Positions 36,341 through 45,692 of a stretch of DNA of 64,000 bases are shown one piece after another. Origin of the DNA: Caldilineaceae bacterium (lineage in GTDB: Bacteria > Chloroflexota > Anaerolineae > Caldilineales > Caldilineaceae); the NCBI GenBank assembly GCA_022842065.1, contig JALHQH010000015.1, positions 62,001 to 126,000 on the forward strand, read 5' to 3'. The position numbers and the translations under genes were made by a program. The notes beneath the pieces were generated by a model. That model did no database searches and was not told the DNA's origin. It saw only the letters and a list, made by a program, of their open reading frames with translations. The first letter of the stretch is position 1. Each line of letters begins with the position of its first letter.

Positions 36341-36472
36341 CTACGATTGCAGATGTAAGACCCGTGTACAGAAGAGGCGCATCAGCCACATGAAAGCCAG
36401 CGGTATCCCAAAGCGTAAGAGTAAAAGGCCGCTGAAAACACCTGTAACGAGTAGCAGTTCTAGCGTGGTCAT
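36341..36472 (-). CDS. 43-residue membrane protein at the head of the respiratory operon
   Basis: A short frame with a near-ideal start: AAGGAG 6 bases before the ATG at 36472. The product is one hydrophobic helix (TLELLLVTGVFSGLLLLRF...IPLAFMWLMRLF) with a short basic tail. Its LLRFGIPLAFMWLM segment aligns with LLRLGIPLAVIVLI in the last gene of the same operon, so the two appear related. It may be a small assembly or stability subunit of the NrfD complex. No homologue can be named. Confidence 0.6.
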   Translation of the reverse strand: MTTLELLLVTGVFSGLLLLRFGIPLAFMWLMRLFCTRVLHLQS

Positions 36473-36969
36473 GAGTAACTCCTTTTGCTGCAAGCGCTGA
36501 ATCGGGAGTCTTTCTCCCCACTCAATTGCTTGTGTTCAGTTTACCATTGTGGGTGAAGGGCTGCATCGGGTCTGTACCCCATTGTGCGGCGCAACTATGG
36601 GTGGGGCGAGGCATGGGGAAAGTACTGTTATTCCCCAGACGCTGCCCTAGCCGATGGGAGATTTCCCCAGGAAGGTAATGGGTATACCCAGCAACGAGGT
36701 GCCCCTTCGCACCGCGATTGCGCTCTACTGATAATGCGCACCACAGATTTGGTTAACCGTACTTTTAACCGAAATGAAATGAAGTCCTAGGCTGGATTTA
36801 TCAATTAATCAAGTTGTGTTACACTGTGGGCGACGATTCAATGTCGATCAAAAGTGCGCACTGTTTGGAAATTCGGTATGCTCCCTAACTAAATTGAACT
36901 TCAAATTAGGGGAATTTACCTGCCGTTGTCAAAACAATCGCATCAAAGGTCAGTGACAAAGTTACTACA
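36473..36969. other. Intergenic region between divergent operons
   Basis: About 500 bases between the minus-strand respiratory operon and the plus-strand ECF sigma gene. It must hold both promoters, but no site close to consensus is obvious. No gene-sized frame with a start site is seen. GGGGAAA/TTTCCCC short repeats occur around 36613-36670. Confidence 0.5.
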
Positions 36970-37557
36970 ATGGTTTTGTCTTCGCACACAAGTACACCGA
37001 TCGACGACATTCAGCTGCTCCGCGCAATCGCCCAATCCGATCAGGCTGCCTTTATGCAGCTTTACCAACGGTATTGCAATTTGGTCTACAGTCTGGCCCT
37101 ACGTGTGCTGCGCCACCAGACCCTGGCCGAAGAAGTGACGCAAGATGTCTTCTTAAAAATCTGGCAACAACCCGATCGTTGGAATCCGGCGTTAGGTCAA
37201 TTTAGTAGTTGGTTACTGACGATTACCCGGAATGCGGCAATCGATCGGCTGCGCAAAGAACAACGTTATCCCCACGCTGAACAGGGTGGCCCCAGTGAGC
37301 TCTTCTTTGCCGAGATCGCCGAAGGGGCAATTAGTGACAATCCACTCTGGTTTGAAGGCCAGATCTTGCGCCACCTCTTGCAACAATTACCCGATGAACA
37401 ACGTCAATTAATTGAGCTGGCTTTTTACCAGGGGTACACCCATAGCGAACTAGCGGATGGTTTGGCCATGCCGTTGGGGACGGTCAAGACGCGGTTACGC
37501 AGTGGGTTACAGAAATTGCGCACCTTGTGGGAGGAAGCACATCCGCCGGCACCGTAG
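36970..37557 (+). CDS. ECF-type RNA polymerase sigma factor
   Basis: 195 residues. Region 2: AFMQLYQRYCNLVYSLALRVLRHQTLAEEVTQDVFLKIWQ and WLLTITRNAAIDRLRKEQR; region 4: LPDEQRQLIELAFYQGYTHSELADGLAMPLGTVKTRLRSGLQKLR. The overall shape is close to SigK-like ECF factors. The next gene encodes an RskA-type anti-sigma factor, which fits that group. It would direct transcription of an envelope or redox stress regulon when released. Confidence 0.94.
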   Translation: MVLSSHTSTPIDDIQLLRAIAQSDQAAFMQLYQRYCNLVYSLALRVLRHQTLAEEVTQDVFLKIWQQPDRWNPALGQFSSWLLTITRNAAIDRLRKEQRYPHAEQGGPSELFFAEIAEGAISDNPLWFEGQILRHLLQQLPDEQRQLIELAFYQGYTHSELADGLAMPLGTVKTRLRSGLQKLRTLWEEAHPPAP

Positions 37558-37779
37558 CTGATTGCTGCGCCGTTAGCACCGCGCCGCTGATTACCTAGGC
37601 GCACGCGCAAGATGAATTATAAAAGAAAATGAGTAGAATATTAATGCAATATAAATAAAAAGTGATAAAATGAACGCAATTGGCCCTTGTGGTTAAATCT
37701 AAAAGAGGGCTTTGTTACGTTACCTTATAGATAGAGAAAAAGTAAAGTATTGTTAAGTTTATAAAGCAAAAGTCTCTCC

Positions 37780-38634
37780 ATGTTTTCTGATGATCGCTTT
37801 CTAAGGCAATCCGAACCAGCGCTTGACCCATGTGATACTGTGGCCGCGTTGGTCCCGGCGCATAGTATTGGCGCAACTGATGACGAGGAAGTTAACGTCG
37901 TCCATACCCAGCTCGCCGACTGTCCGCAAGCAGCCGCCGAGCTAGCCCATTACAGCCAACTGGCTGAGTTGCTGCTTTACAGCGCGCCCCCAGTGGCCGC
38001 GCCCCCGGCAGTGGCGGCCCGTTTACGCGCGGCAATGACGGCTACCGCCCTGCCGGGTGAGCGACCAATCCTGTTGCCTAGTGGCACATTGGGTGCTGCG
38101 GCCGGACGCGATGGATCACACGCCGGCAAAACCAAAAAAAATAGCCGCTGGTCATTTTCGTATCTGACGACCGTGGCCGCGACGTTGCTGCTGTTGGCGC
38201 TCAATGGCACCTTTCTGGTGCAGAATCGCCAACTACAGACGCGCCAAACCGAATTGGCCAACGATCTGGCGCAACAAAATCGGGCGTTGATTCTGCTCTC
38301 CGCGGAAGCGCCAGAAGAAGTGGAGCTTTTCGACCCTGACGGCACCACCGCGGCGCAGGCCGACATTCTCTGGAATACAAGTTTGGGCATCGCCGTGGTC
38401 TATGTGCGGGCCTTTCCCGCCTCACAGCCCGATCAAGCGTATCAGATCTGGTTAAATCAGGGCGATAGGAAAACCAGTGCCGGTCTTTTTCAGGTTGATG
38501 ACAGTGGCATGGGGTTGCTTGTCTTTCCGCTGCAGCAGTCACTGGATCTGTATGATAGCATTGGCATTACCCCGGAGCCCCAAACGGGTAGCCCTGGCCC
38601 GACCGCACCACCAGTGGTGCGCGGCCCGGTCTAA
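37780..38634 (+). CDS. RskA-type membrane anti-sigma factor
   Basis: 284 residues. The N-terminal ~90 residues include a degenerate anti-sigma domain (TQLADCPQAAAELAHYSQLAELLLYSAPP); the zinc-binding His/Cys set is not intact. One helix at about 127-147, then the extracytoplasmic anti-sigma-K domain: SLGIAVVYVRAFPASQPDQAYQIWLNQGDRKTSAGLFQVDDSGMGLLVF. It should hold the upstream ECF sigma factor at the membrane. The 222-base gap to the sigma gene is long and AT-rich for a coupled pair, so the anti-sigma gene may have its own promoter. Confidence 0.88.
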   Translation: MFSDDRFLRQSEPALDPCDTVAALVPAHSIGATDDEEVNVVHTQLADCPQAAAELAHYSQLAELLLYSAPPVAAPPAVAARLRAAMTATALPGERPILLPSGTLGAAAGRDGSHAGKTKKNSRWSFSYLTTVAATLLLLALNGTFLVQNRQLQTRQTELANDLAQQNRALILLSAEAPEEVELFDPDGTTAAQADILWNTSLGIAVVYVRAFPASQPDQAYQIWLNQGDRKTSAGLFQVDDSGMGLLVFPLQQSLDLYDSIGITPEPQTGSPGPTAPPVVRGPV

Positions 38635-38652
38635 AACTGCCCCGCCCCCCTG

Positions 38653-39855
38653 CTACGCCCCGCCCACTGGCCGCCCCAAGCGCGCTAACAGTGCCTCGAC
38701 ATAGGGCACCCCTGCCGGACGACAACTGTAGACACAGGCCAAACGTAAGCGTGTGGCATCCGCATAGGCGGCGATGCGCGCCGCAACCGCTGGGGATGGC
38801 TCATAGGCTGCCAGCAATGCGCTGGTTGCTGTGGCGCTCTCGGCCCATGTGCAGCGCCCTTGGATGGTGCGCAATTCAAAGTGGACCAACACATTCGCCA
38901 GATCCAGTGCCGCTTCGCCCACCGCCAGTAGATCAAAGTCGAGCAAGCCATGCTCGGTGCTGCCGGTTGCTGGATTGACCCAGAGAAAAATCTGTTTGTC
39001 ATAATAGTCACGATGCAGTAAGACGACCGGCGTGGTGGCCGCGCGTAGCGCCTTATCGATCCTTGCTGTCTGTGCGTTAATGGCCTGGGCGGTGGTCGGC
39101 GCTAACCAACGCAGCTGTTGCAGCCACTTTTCCATCACCCCAATCTCGCCCTCGGCGGTATGAGGCTGTGCGGTCGCCGGCAGCGGGAAACGGTGCAGCC
39201 GCTGCAGAATGAGTCCGCTATGGTGTGCTGCCATGGCCAACGCACCTTCGTCGAGTAGATCACCAACCGACTTACCTGGCAGTGCCGTCAGATAGAGAAT
39301 GCCTCGTTCGGCATCATAGGCCTGGACGGCTGGCGTTCGAAAGTGGCCAGCGGCTAACTGTTGCATCTGCTGCATGGTGGCGACCAGGGCTGCTGTGCGC
39401 TCGGGCCGGACCACCTTGGCATAGAGCAGTTGACCCTGCTGGCGCAGGCGTACCACCGCGCGGCGCTCTGGGCGGTGGACGATCATCTCCCCCTGTTCCT
39501 GGTTGAGCAGAGGGGCCAACCCTACCAGACGGCGATCTGCGCCCCCCGGTTGCAAGAAGATCTGGCGGACTGGATCGGCCCAAAGGTTGGTCCCTTCGCC
39601 CTTGACCAGACGTGCCGTTGCCTTAAAGATCTTCAAAAATTGGGGTTGGTCACCTAGCCATTGGCCTGGTGCTAAGCGCCCCTGCTGGTCGGCATATTCC
39701 AAGCCAAAGTGATCCGGGGCTTGTGGCCAAACGCGTTGTAACCGCAGTATCCCCGGGGCCAACCCCAAGGGCGCAGCCTCGCCTGCCGTCAAAGTCAATT
39801 GTGCGAAAGGTTGAAAACCGGCAGATAACGCTGCCGACATGGGCTGCTCTAACAT
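38653..39855 (-). CDS. Phosphotransferase (APH-like fold) of the glycoconjugate cluster, second copy
   Basis: 400 residues. The C-terminal half is an aminoglycoside-phosphotransferase/choline-kinase-like domain: VVLLHRDYYDKQIFLW (catalytic loop with Asp) and HGLLDFDLLAVGEAALDLANVL (metal-binding Asp). The N-terminal ~140 residues are unusual and may be a separate module. Genes for such kinases next to glycosyltransferases often phosphorylate sugars or sugar acceptors rather than antibiotics. It overlaps the preceding phosphotransferase gene by 7 bases. Substrate unknown. Confidence 0.75.
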   Translation of the reverse strand: MLEQPMSAALSAGFQPFAQLTLTAGEAAPLGLAPGILRLQRVWPQAPDHFGLEYADQQGRLAPGQWLGDQPQFLKIFKATARLVKGEGTNLWADPVRQIFLQPGGADRRLVGLAPLLNQEQGEMIVHRPERRAVVRLRQQGQLLYAKVVRPERTAALVATMQQMQQLAAGHFRTPAVQAYDAERGILYLTALPGKSVGDLLDEGALAMAAHHSGLILQRLHRFPLPATAQPHTAEGEIGVMEKWLQQLRWLAPTTAQAINAQTARIDKALRAATTPVVLLHRDYYDKQIFLWVNPATGSTEHGLLDFDLLAVGEAALDLANVLVHFELRTIQGRCTWAESATATSALLAAYEPSPAVAARIAAYADATRLRLACVYSCRPAGVPYVEALLARLGRPVGGA

Positions 39856-41252
39856 AATCGCTCCTTATCCTTGAGGATGGTGCCAACGCGTTGTACGGTG
39901 GCCGCTACCGCGGTGGGCCACAGCGGTGACCAACGCTGGCGAAAGGGTTCCCCGGCCAGGCGTAGCAGCCGGATCGCACGGTGCAGTGTCACCTGTGCCG
40001 GGGCGGGCGGGGTGGGGGTGGCGTCGGTATAGCCGGCCAACAACGCGGTCGTTAGGGGCGGCAAATGGGCCGCAGGCAGTATCCCACGCACCACGGCCTG
40101 ATCCAACCCGGCGAGAAAGGCCCCCAAGTCGGCGGCTGGATTGCCATATCCGGCGCGATCAAGATCGAGCAAGGCCACCGCTGGTGAACTGTCCAATTGG
40201 CCCGTTGCTGCCTTGCACAGCAAGATCTGATCCGCGGAAAAGTCACCATGCAGCGGCCGCCACGGAAAAGATGTGCTTGCCAACGCAGCGGTGAGTTGGG
40301 CGACCAGCGCCGTGACGGGCGCGTGCAATGCCGGTAGGAGCGTGATGACACTCGCCGCGGCGGCTTGGAGTGCTTCACTTTCCGCGGCGATTGTATAGCG
40401 CGTGGTAAGGGCCGGTTGGCTCTGGTGGAAGCGGGCCAACGCCGCGCCCGCGGCGCGCACGCCGGCAATCGCTGCTGTCGTCGGCGGGGGCAGCGGACCA
40501 GGCCCCACCGACGGTAGCAAGAGCAACTGATCCAAGCCCGTCCCCGCGAGCCAACCAAGCGCCAGCATCTGGTCCTGTTCCACTGTCCCTAACAAGGGCG
40601 GGAATCCCAGCTCGGGGTGCGCGGCACAGGCTCGTTGGTTGGCAATGGCGGTGGCAAAGGTCGCTTTACTGTAGCAGCGGAGCGTTGCCACCGGGCCGGC
40701 GGCTGTGCTGACCCGGGCCACATAGCGCCGTTCCGGTTTGTAGCGCAAGGGCGTGAGCGTTCCCTGCCAGCCGGCACGCTGGTGGGGCAATAATCGCCGT
40801 AACAACTTGTGGCGGCGTTGTTGTTCCTCCTCGTTATTCCCATACAGCTTGATCAACCCCTTCAGCCGCCGGTCGTGGGGAAAGAAGCAGAAGCTGACCT
40901 GTTGATCCGCGCTGCGCAGGAACCCTGGTAACTCATGCTCGCCGGATACCGCGCGAGTTGCTGGCGCAGCACGCGGTGGCAGTTGCGCCAGCTTGGCCAG
41001 CTTGGCTGCTTCATCCTGGGCAAAGGTAATGCCGTAGAGCTGTTGTACCCCGTCTGCCGTTGCCAATTCATAGCCCACCAGGCAGTTGGTCCCCGGTTTA
41101 TAGCGCACATAGGTGGGGGTTAGGCGGTTGATCGACAGGTGGGGACAGTATTGCTGCACCTGGGCTCGTACTTGCTCCGGATCCAAGAGCGTGGCCAGCC
41201 CTGGCAGTTGGGGGTCGCGCCTTACTAATGTCGCATCAGCCGGGGCTAACAT
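39849..41252 (-). CDS. Phosphotransferase (APH-like fold) of the glycoconjugate cluster, first copy
   Basis: 467 residues. Kinase-like motifs: PLHGDFSADQILL (catalytic loop) and ALLDLDRAGYGNPAADLGAFLAGL (metal-binding Asp). The N-terminal part contains INRLTPTYVRYKPGTNCLVGYEL, which resembles the nucleotide-binding lobe of this superfamily. It overlaps the end of the GT-ABC fusion gene by 17 bases and the next phosphotransferase gene by 7, so all are one transcript. Probably acts on the same glycoconjugate as its neighbours. Confidence 0.75.
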   Translation of the reverse strand: MLAPADATLVRRDPQLPGLATLLDPEQVRAQVQQYCPHLSINRLTPTYVRYKPGTNCLVGYELATADGVQQLYGITFAQDEAAKLAKLAQLPPRAAPATRAVSGEHELPGFLRSADQQVSFCFFPHDRRLKGLIKLYGNNEEEQQRRHKLLRRLLPHQRAGWQGTLTPLRYKPERRYVARVSTAAGPVATLRCYSKATFATAIANQRACAAHPELGFPPLLGTVEQDQMLALGWLAGTGLDQLLLLPSVGPGPLPPPTTAAIAGVRAAGAALARFHQSQPALTTRYTIAAESEALQAAAASVITLLPALHAPVTALVAQLTAALASTSFPWRPLHGDFSADQILLCKAATGQLDSSPAVALLDLDRAGYGNPAADLGAFLAGLDQAVVRGILPAAHLPPLTTALLAGYTDATPTPPAPAQVTLHRAIRLLRLAGEPFRQRWSPLWPTAVAATVQRVGTILKDKERLC

Positions 41253-44200
41253 GGGTCAGCTCCTTGCCGTTTGTGTGTGGCGGCGCGGGGTCGCTATTGG
41301 GTTCATGGCTAACCCGTCTGTCGGTGGCAGTTGATTTAGCCGCGCGCCATTCATTGTTCGCATCTGGCGCGCGGTTGGTCAACCCTGGCTCCTCTGCTGT
41401 CTGTAACCCGTACATCGTGGCGTAGCGCCCGCCCAGCGCGACCAACGCCGCGTGTGTCCCACGTTCCACGATCTGGCCGGCTTCCAGATAGAGAATCAGA
41501 TCAGCGGTGGCGGCGAGTTTGAGATCATGGGTGATCAGGAGCGCTGTACAGCCGTCCATTAACTGGCGCAAGGCGGTATTAACGGCCTGGGCATTTGCTT
41601 CATCAAGCCCCACGGTCGGCTCATCGAGAATCACAATCGGGGCGCGGCGTACGGCCGCACGCGCCACGGCAATGCGCTGCCGTTGCCCGCCGGAAAGGGT
41701 CGCCCCCCGCTCACCCAATCTGGTGGCATAGCCCGCGGGCAGCGTCATGATAAAATCATGTGCATTGGCCTGGCGCGCGGCCGCTTCGATCGCTTCGTCA
41801 TCGGCGTCCGGCGCACCATGGCGGATGTTGGCACCCACGCTTTCGCCAAAGAGTAGACTCTCCTGCAACACCACACTCATCTGGCCACGCAGCGAAGCCT
41901 GTGTATAACAACGAATGTCAACCCCATCCAGCAAAATCTGTCCCTGGTTGGGTTCATAGAGCCGGAGCAGCAGGCTGGCCAACGTTGATTTGCCCACCCC
42001 GGAAGCACCGACCACGGCTACCCGTTGGCCAGGGGCTAGCGTAAACGAGAGATTGCGTAAAAGCGGTTGCTCGCCATAGGCAAAGCTGACCTGCTCAAAG
42101 CGAATTTCCCCCTGAAAGCGCGGTGCTTCCAGCGCATCGGGGCGATCCTGGATTGCCGGCGGCGTGTCGAGGATGTCGAGTACCCGCTCGCCGGAGGCCA
42201 CCGCTTTGGCAATGCGCCCCGTGTATTTGGCCAGATCGCTCATCGGGCGAAAGGCGCTTTTGAGATAGCTGAGGAAGATGATCAGATCGCCCAGGGTTAA
42301 GGTACCGCGCAGGACCAGATGGGCCCCATACCAGAGCACCAGCGCGGTACCCATGCCGATAAAGAGATCAACTGTGCGTTCCAGGCTGGCGGCCAGACGG
42401 GTCGCTTTAACGCCATCTTTGAGACTCTTACGGTTGGCAGAGCCAAAGAGCTCATTTAACGCGCCCTCCAGCGAGAAGGCTTTGACCACGCGCATGGCAC
42501 CCAGCGCTTCGCTGGCGGTGGCGGCCATGTCGGACTCGCGGCGGCGCTGATCGCGGGCCGCCTGCCGAATGCGTTTGGAAAAGCGCTGCATGGTCAGGGT
42601 CGCCAGCGGAAAGGTGATCACGCCGAGCACGGCCAGTCGCCAATCGAGCCAGAGCATCATCCCCAGCATACCCACCAGGGTGAGCAGATTGACGAGCAGT
42701 GGCAACAACGCGGTGACGGCGACTTCCTGTAGTCGTCCCACATCACCGATGAGACGGGTCAGCAGATCGCCACCGCGGGCATTCGTGTGGTAGGAAAGGG
42801 AAAGTCCCAGCAGGTGTTGATAGAGCTCGCTGCGGACTGCTGTCAACACCCGGTTGCCCGCCAGCGCGGCAAAGACCGTGCTAAAGTAACCGGCCAGCGC
42901 ACGCAGGGCAACAATGCTCAGTAGCCCTACCGCGGCTGTGACCAGCGTACCCTCCGCACCCCAGCTTAAGAGCCAGGCGGGCAGCGCGGCGCGCTGTCCA
43001 CTCAGCAGGTCAACCACAATTTTAAGGGGCCACGGTTCCAGCAAGCGCAAGCCAATCCCTGCCAGCAGGGCCAGCAGGGCACCAGCAATCAGCAGCTTTT
43101 GTTGGGCAAGCTGGGGTCGCAGCCGGCGCAACAGTTGCCAGAGGCCTGGCAACGCAGCGGCCAGACTTTGGGCATTGGTCGTCGTGGCGTTTGTGCTCTT
43201 TTTGTGCTTTTCCTCACGCTGCGCTGTTTCCTGCGGGTGTGCTTGTGTGTTGGGTACGGTGGCGGCGATTAGGGCTGGCGCGGGCAAATGAGCCAATTGC
43301 AGCAACTGTGCTGCGACCGCATCCCAGGTGTGGTGGGCGCGAATGGTGGCGTGGGCGGCATTGCCCAATCGTGTGCGCAGGGAACTATCATTGCGCAGGC
43401 GCAGCAGGCTACTTGCCAGCGCGCGGCTATCGCCAGGCGCACAGAGCAGCCCATTCTGCTCATGGTCAACTAAGTTGGTGATCTGGCCAATCGCACTGGC
43501 CACCACGGCCCGGCCGGCAGCCATATATTCATAGAGCTTCAGCGGCGAGAAGTAGAAATTTTCTAACTGGGGGTACGGCACCACGGCAACATCCATTGCC
43601 GTCAACCACCGCCCGATCTCATCATGGTTCACCGCCCCTGTAAAGTGTACAGCCGCCAATAGGTGCCGCGTGGCCAATCCAGCTTCCAGCTCGGCGCGCA
43701 TGGGGCCATCACCGACGATGAGCAGCCGACTCTCCGGCGCTAGATCATGGACGAGGGCAAAGGCCTCTACCAGGACCTCCAGCCCATGCCAGGCCTTTAG
43801 TGAACCGACAAAGCCGATGGTAAAGGCTGCTGCGTCGAAGGGGAGGTGGGGGGAAGTCGTTGGGGAGAAGCGTTCAATGTCGACGCCATTCGGAATGACC
43901 TGCACCTTGCCGGCGGCCTCCGCAAACTGATTGAGATAGTCAGCTACCCCGTCGGAGACGGCGATGATCTGATCGGCTGCCCCAAACGCGCGGCGGGCGA
44001 CGGCTGCGGCAGCCGCCTGATCAACCAGGCCGCGGTGTTGCTGCTGCTCTTCGATTAAGGGTGCATTCACTTCGAGCAGGGCCGGGATGCCGTGATGCCG
44101 GGCAAACCCCATGGCCCCATCACTCCAGAGCGAGTACCGTTCATAGATCATGGCAAAGGGCGTACCGGCCGCGTTGGCGACTTGGAGTGCCTCTGCCAGC

Positions 44201-44448
44201 CGTGGATTGGCTGCCAGTGCCGCGGTTTCGCGTTCGGCCGTCGTCAAGCCTTTGGGCAGGGCGGGCAGTTGATGGACAACGACCTGGCGCAGATCGGCTG
44301 GGGCTTCCCCCCCTAGACGCATGGTGAAAAGCTCAACCGTGGCCCCGCGCCGCTGGAGCGCCCGCATCACTTCCTGGACATGGATTGAGGCTCCTTTCTG
44401 CCCGAAGACAGGGATCCCAGGGTCCATACAAATATAGGCAATTCGCAT
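41236..44448 (-). CDS. Fusion of GT4 glycosyltransferase and ABC exporter (MsbA-like)
   Basis: 1070 residues. Residues 1-390 are a GT4 glycosyltransferase (G-rich start FGQKGASIHVQEVMRAL, VIPNGVD at 185-191, PLKLYEYMAAGRAVVAS at 302-318). After a polar linker (400-430), residues 430-745 are a six-helix ABC exporter domain and 780-1020 its ATPase: Walker A GASGVGKS at 814-821, LSGGQ at 918-922, Walker B IVILDE at 938-943. A sugar-adding enzyme fused to its own flippase is uncommon and suggests that the glycan is finished and exported in one step. The start overlaps the upstream gene's stop (TAATG). Confidence 0.9.
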   Translation of the reverse strand: MRIAYICMDPGIPVFGQKGASIHVQEVMRALQRRGATVELFTMRLGGEAPADLRQVVVHQLPALPKGLTTAERETAALAANPRLAEALQVANAAGTPFAMIYERYSLWSDGAMGFARHHGIPALLEVNAPLIEEQQQHRGLVDQAAAAAVARRAFGAADQIIAVSDGVADYLNQFAEAAGKVQVIPNGVDIERFSPTTSPHLPFDAAAFTIGFVGSLKAWHGLEVLVEAFALVHDLAPESRLLIVGDGPMRAELEAGLATRHLLAAVHFTGAVNHDEIGRWLTAMDVAVVPYPQLENFYFSPLKLYEYMAAGRAVVASAIGQITNLVDHEQNGLLCAPGDSRALASSLLRLRNDSSLRTRLGNAAHATIRAHHTWDAVAAQLLQLAHLPAPALIAATVPNTQAHPQETAQREEKHKKSTNATTTNAQSLAAALPGLWQLLRRLRPQLAQQKLLIAGALLALLAGIGLRLLEPWPLKIVVDLLSGQRAALPAWLLSWGAEGTLVTAAVGLLSIVALRALAGYFSTVFAALAGNRVLTAVRSELYQHLLGLSLSYHTNARGGDLLTRLIGDVGRLQEVAVTALLPLLVNLLTLVGMLGMMLWLDWRLAVLGVITFPLATLTMQRFSKRIRQAARDQRRRESDMAATASEALGAMRVVKAFSLEGALNELFGSANRKSLKDGVKATRLAASLERTVDLFIGMGTALVLWYGAHLVLRGTLTLGDLIIFLSYLKSAFRPMSDLAKYTGRIAKAVASGERVLDILDTPPAIQDRPDALEAPRFQGEIRFEQVSFAYGEQPLLRNLSFTLAPGQRVAVVGASGVGKSTLASLLLRLYEPNQGQILLDGVDIRCYTQASLRGQMSVVLQESLLFGESVGANIRHGAPDADDEAIEAAARQANAHDFIMTLPAGYATRLGERGATLSGGQRQRIAVARAAVRRAPIVILDEPTVGLDEANAQAVNTALRQLMDGCTALLITHDLKLAATADLILYLEAGQIVERGTHAALVALGGRYATMYGLQTAEEPGLTNRAPDANNEWRAAKSTATDRRVSHEPNSDPAPPHTNGKELTHVSPG

Positions 44449-45692
44449 TAAACTTCCTCCCTTGCCAATTCGGTGGCCTGCTGCCCTGCGATGTGGGCAT
44501 AGTGCCGGCGAATGGCCACCGCATTGGCGCTACTGGCAAAATTCGTTTCGATCAACTGGCGTGCGGCCCGGGCCAGTTGCACCCGCAGCAACGGTTGCTC
44601 TAAGAGTTGCTGCATGGCATTGGCGAGCGCCAGTGGATCACGTTCGGGCACCATCAGCCCGGTTTTGCCATCCGCGAGTACTTCCGGGATGCCGGTGACG
44701 CCAGTCGAGACGCAGGGCGTACCTAGTGCCATTGCTTCGAGCAAGACCGTGGGCAGCCCATCGCGATTGCCATCCCCACCGACGACGCAGGGGGCGGCAA
44801 AGAGGGCGCCCTGTTGGACATGGTGCGCCACCAGGCTTTGCGGCCGCGGCCCCAACAGGGTCACCTGTGCCGTTAACCCATGACGGTCGATCTGGCCTTG
44901 CAACGCGGTTGCCAACTGCCCGTCACCGATGATTTCACACTGGAAGTCAACGGCGCGTTGGTGCAGAATGGCACAGGCCTCGATCAGATCACCAAAGCCT
45001 TTTTTCTCAATCAGCCGGCCCACGGCCACAATGCGCCGTGCCCGTTCCAGCGGCTCCGCATAGGCAAAGCGGGTCAGGTCCAGACCATTGTAGATCCGCA
45101 CTACATTGGTCGCCGCATCACCATAAAGATCTTGCAGGTATTCAATGTTGTAGTCACTGACCGTAATCACGCGGCCGGCGTCCTGCAACTTGCGCCGTAG
45201 ATCAGCGGGATCGACCTCTTCGTGAAAGATATCTTTGGCATGAGCCGTAAAGCAGTAGGGGATGCCCGTTAACCGACTGACCAGGCGCGCCACGCTCGTC
45301 GAAACCGAGCCAAAGTGGGCGTGGAGTAGATTTATCTCCTGTTCGATTACCAGGGGGGCAATCAGCAGCGCCTGGTAGAGATCATCCATCTGGAGATCCG
45401 GCTCAGCGCGCAGTAGGGATAGCAACGCTGGATAGCGGCTTGCCCCTTGGCGCAATGTCTCCCACAGGTCGAGCGCTTTGCTGGCTTTGGGATTTACATA
45501 GATGACAGGGGCCAGAACACGGGCATACTCTTCGTGAAAGCGGCCATCGACTGGGCTACGCAGCGAAAAGATCGTCACGGCCAGCCCGGCTGCCTCGTGG
45601 GCCAGAATTTCATTGACAATAAAGGTCTCAGAGAAGCGCGGGTACATTTTGAGGATGTAGCCGACGCGCACTGTTTGGTTGTTTGTTCGCAT
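44448..45692 (-). CDS. GT4-family glycosyltransferase
   Basis: 414 residues from the ATG at 45692 (GGAGA is correctly spaced for it; an ATG two codons earlier sits too close). GT-B fold with an N-terminal KMYPRFSETFIVNEI opening usual for polysaccharide GT4 enzymes, RIYNGLDLTRF in the middle, and the donor-site stretch PTVLLEAMALGTPCVSTGVTGIPE near the C-terminus. Acts on a nucleotide-sugar donor at the inner face of the membrane. It overlaps the upstream glycosyltransferase gene by 65 bases and abuts the fusion gene. Confidence 0.92.
   Translation of the reverse strand: MRTNNQTVRVGYILKMYPRFSETFIVNEILAHEAAGLAVTIFSLRSPVDGRFHEEYARVLAPVIYVNPKASKALDLWETLRQGASRYPALLSLLRAEPDLQMDDLYQALLIAPLVIEQEINLLHAHFGSVSTSVARLVSRLTGIPYCFTAHAKDIFHEEVDPADLRRKLQDAGRVITVSDYNIEYLQDLYGDAATNVVRIYNGLDLTRFAYAEPLERARRIVAVGRLIEKKGFGDLIEACAILHQRAVDFQCEIIGDGQLATALQGQIDRHGLTAQVTLLGPRPQSLVAHHVQQGALFAAPCVVGGDGNRDGLPTVLLEAMALGTPCVSTGVTGIPEVLADGKTGLMVPERDPLALANAMQQLLEQPLLRVQLARAARQLIETNFASSANAVAIRRHYAHIAGQQATELAREEV

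Noticed and set aside
38653..41252. Aminoglycoside resistance genes
   Set aside because: Only the fold-level kinase motifs match; gene context is glycan synthesis and both proteins are much longer than resistance enzymes, so resistance is not claimed.
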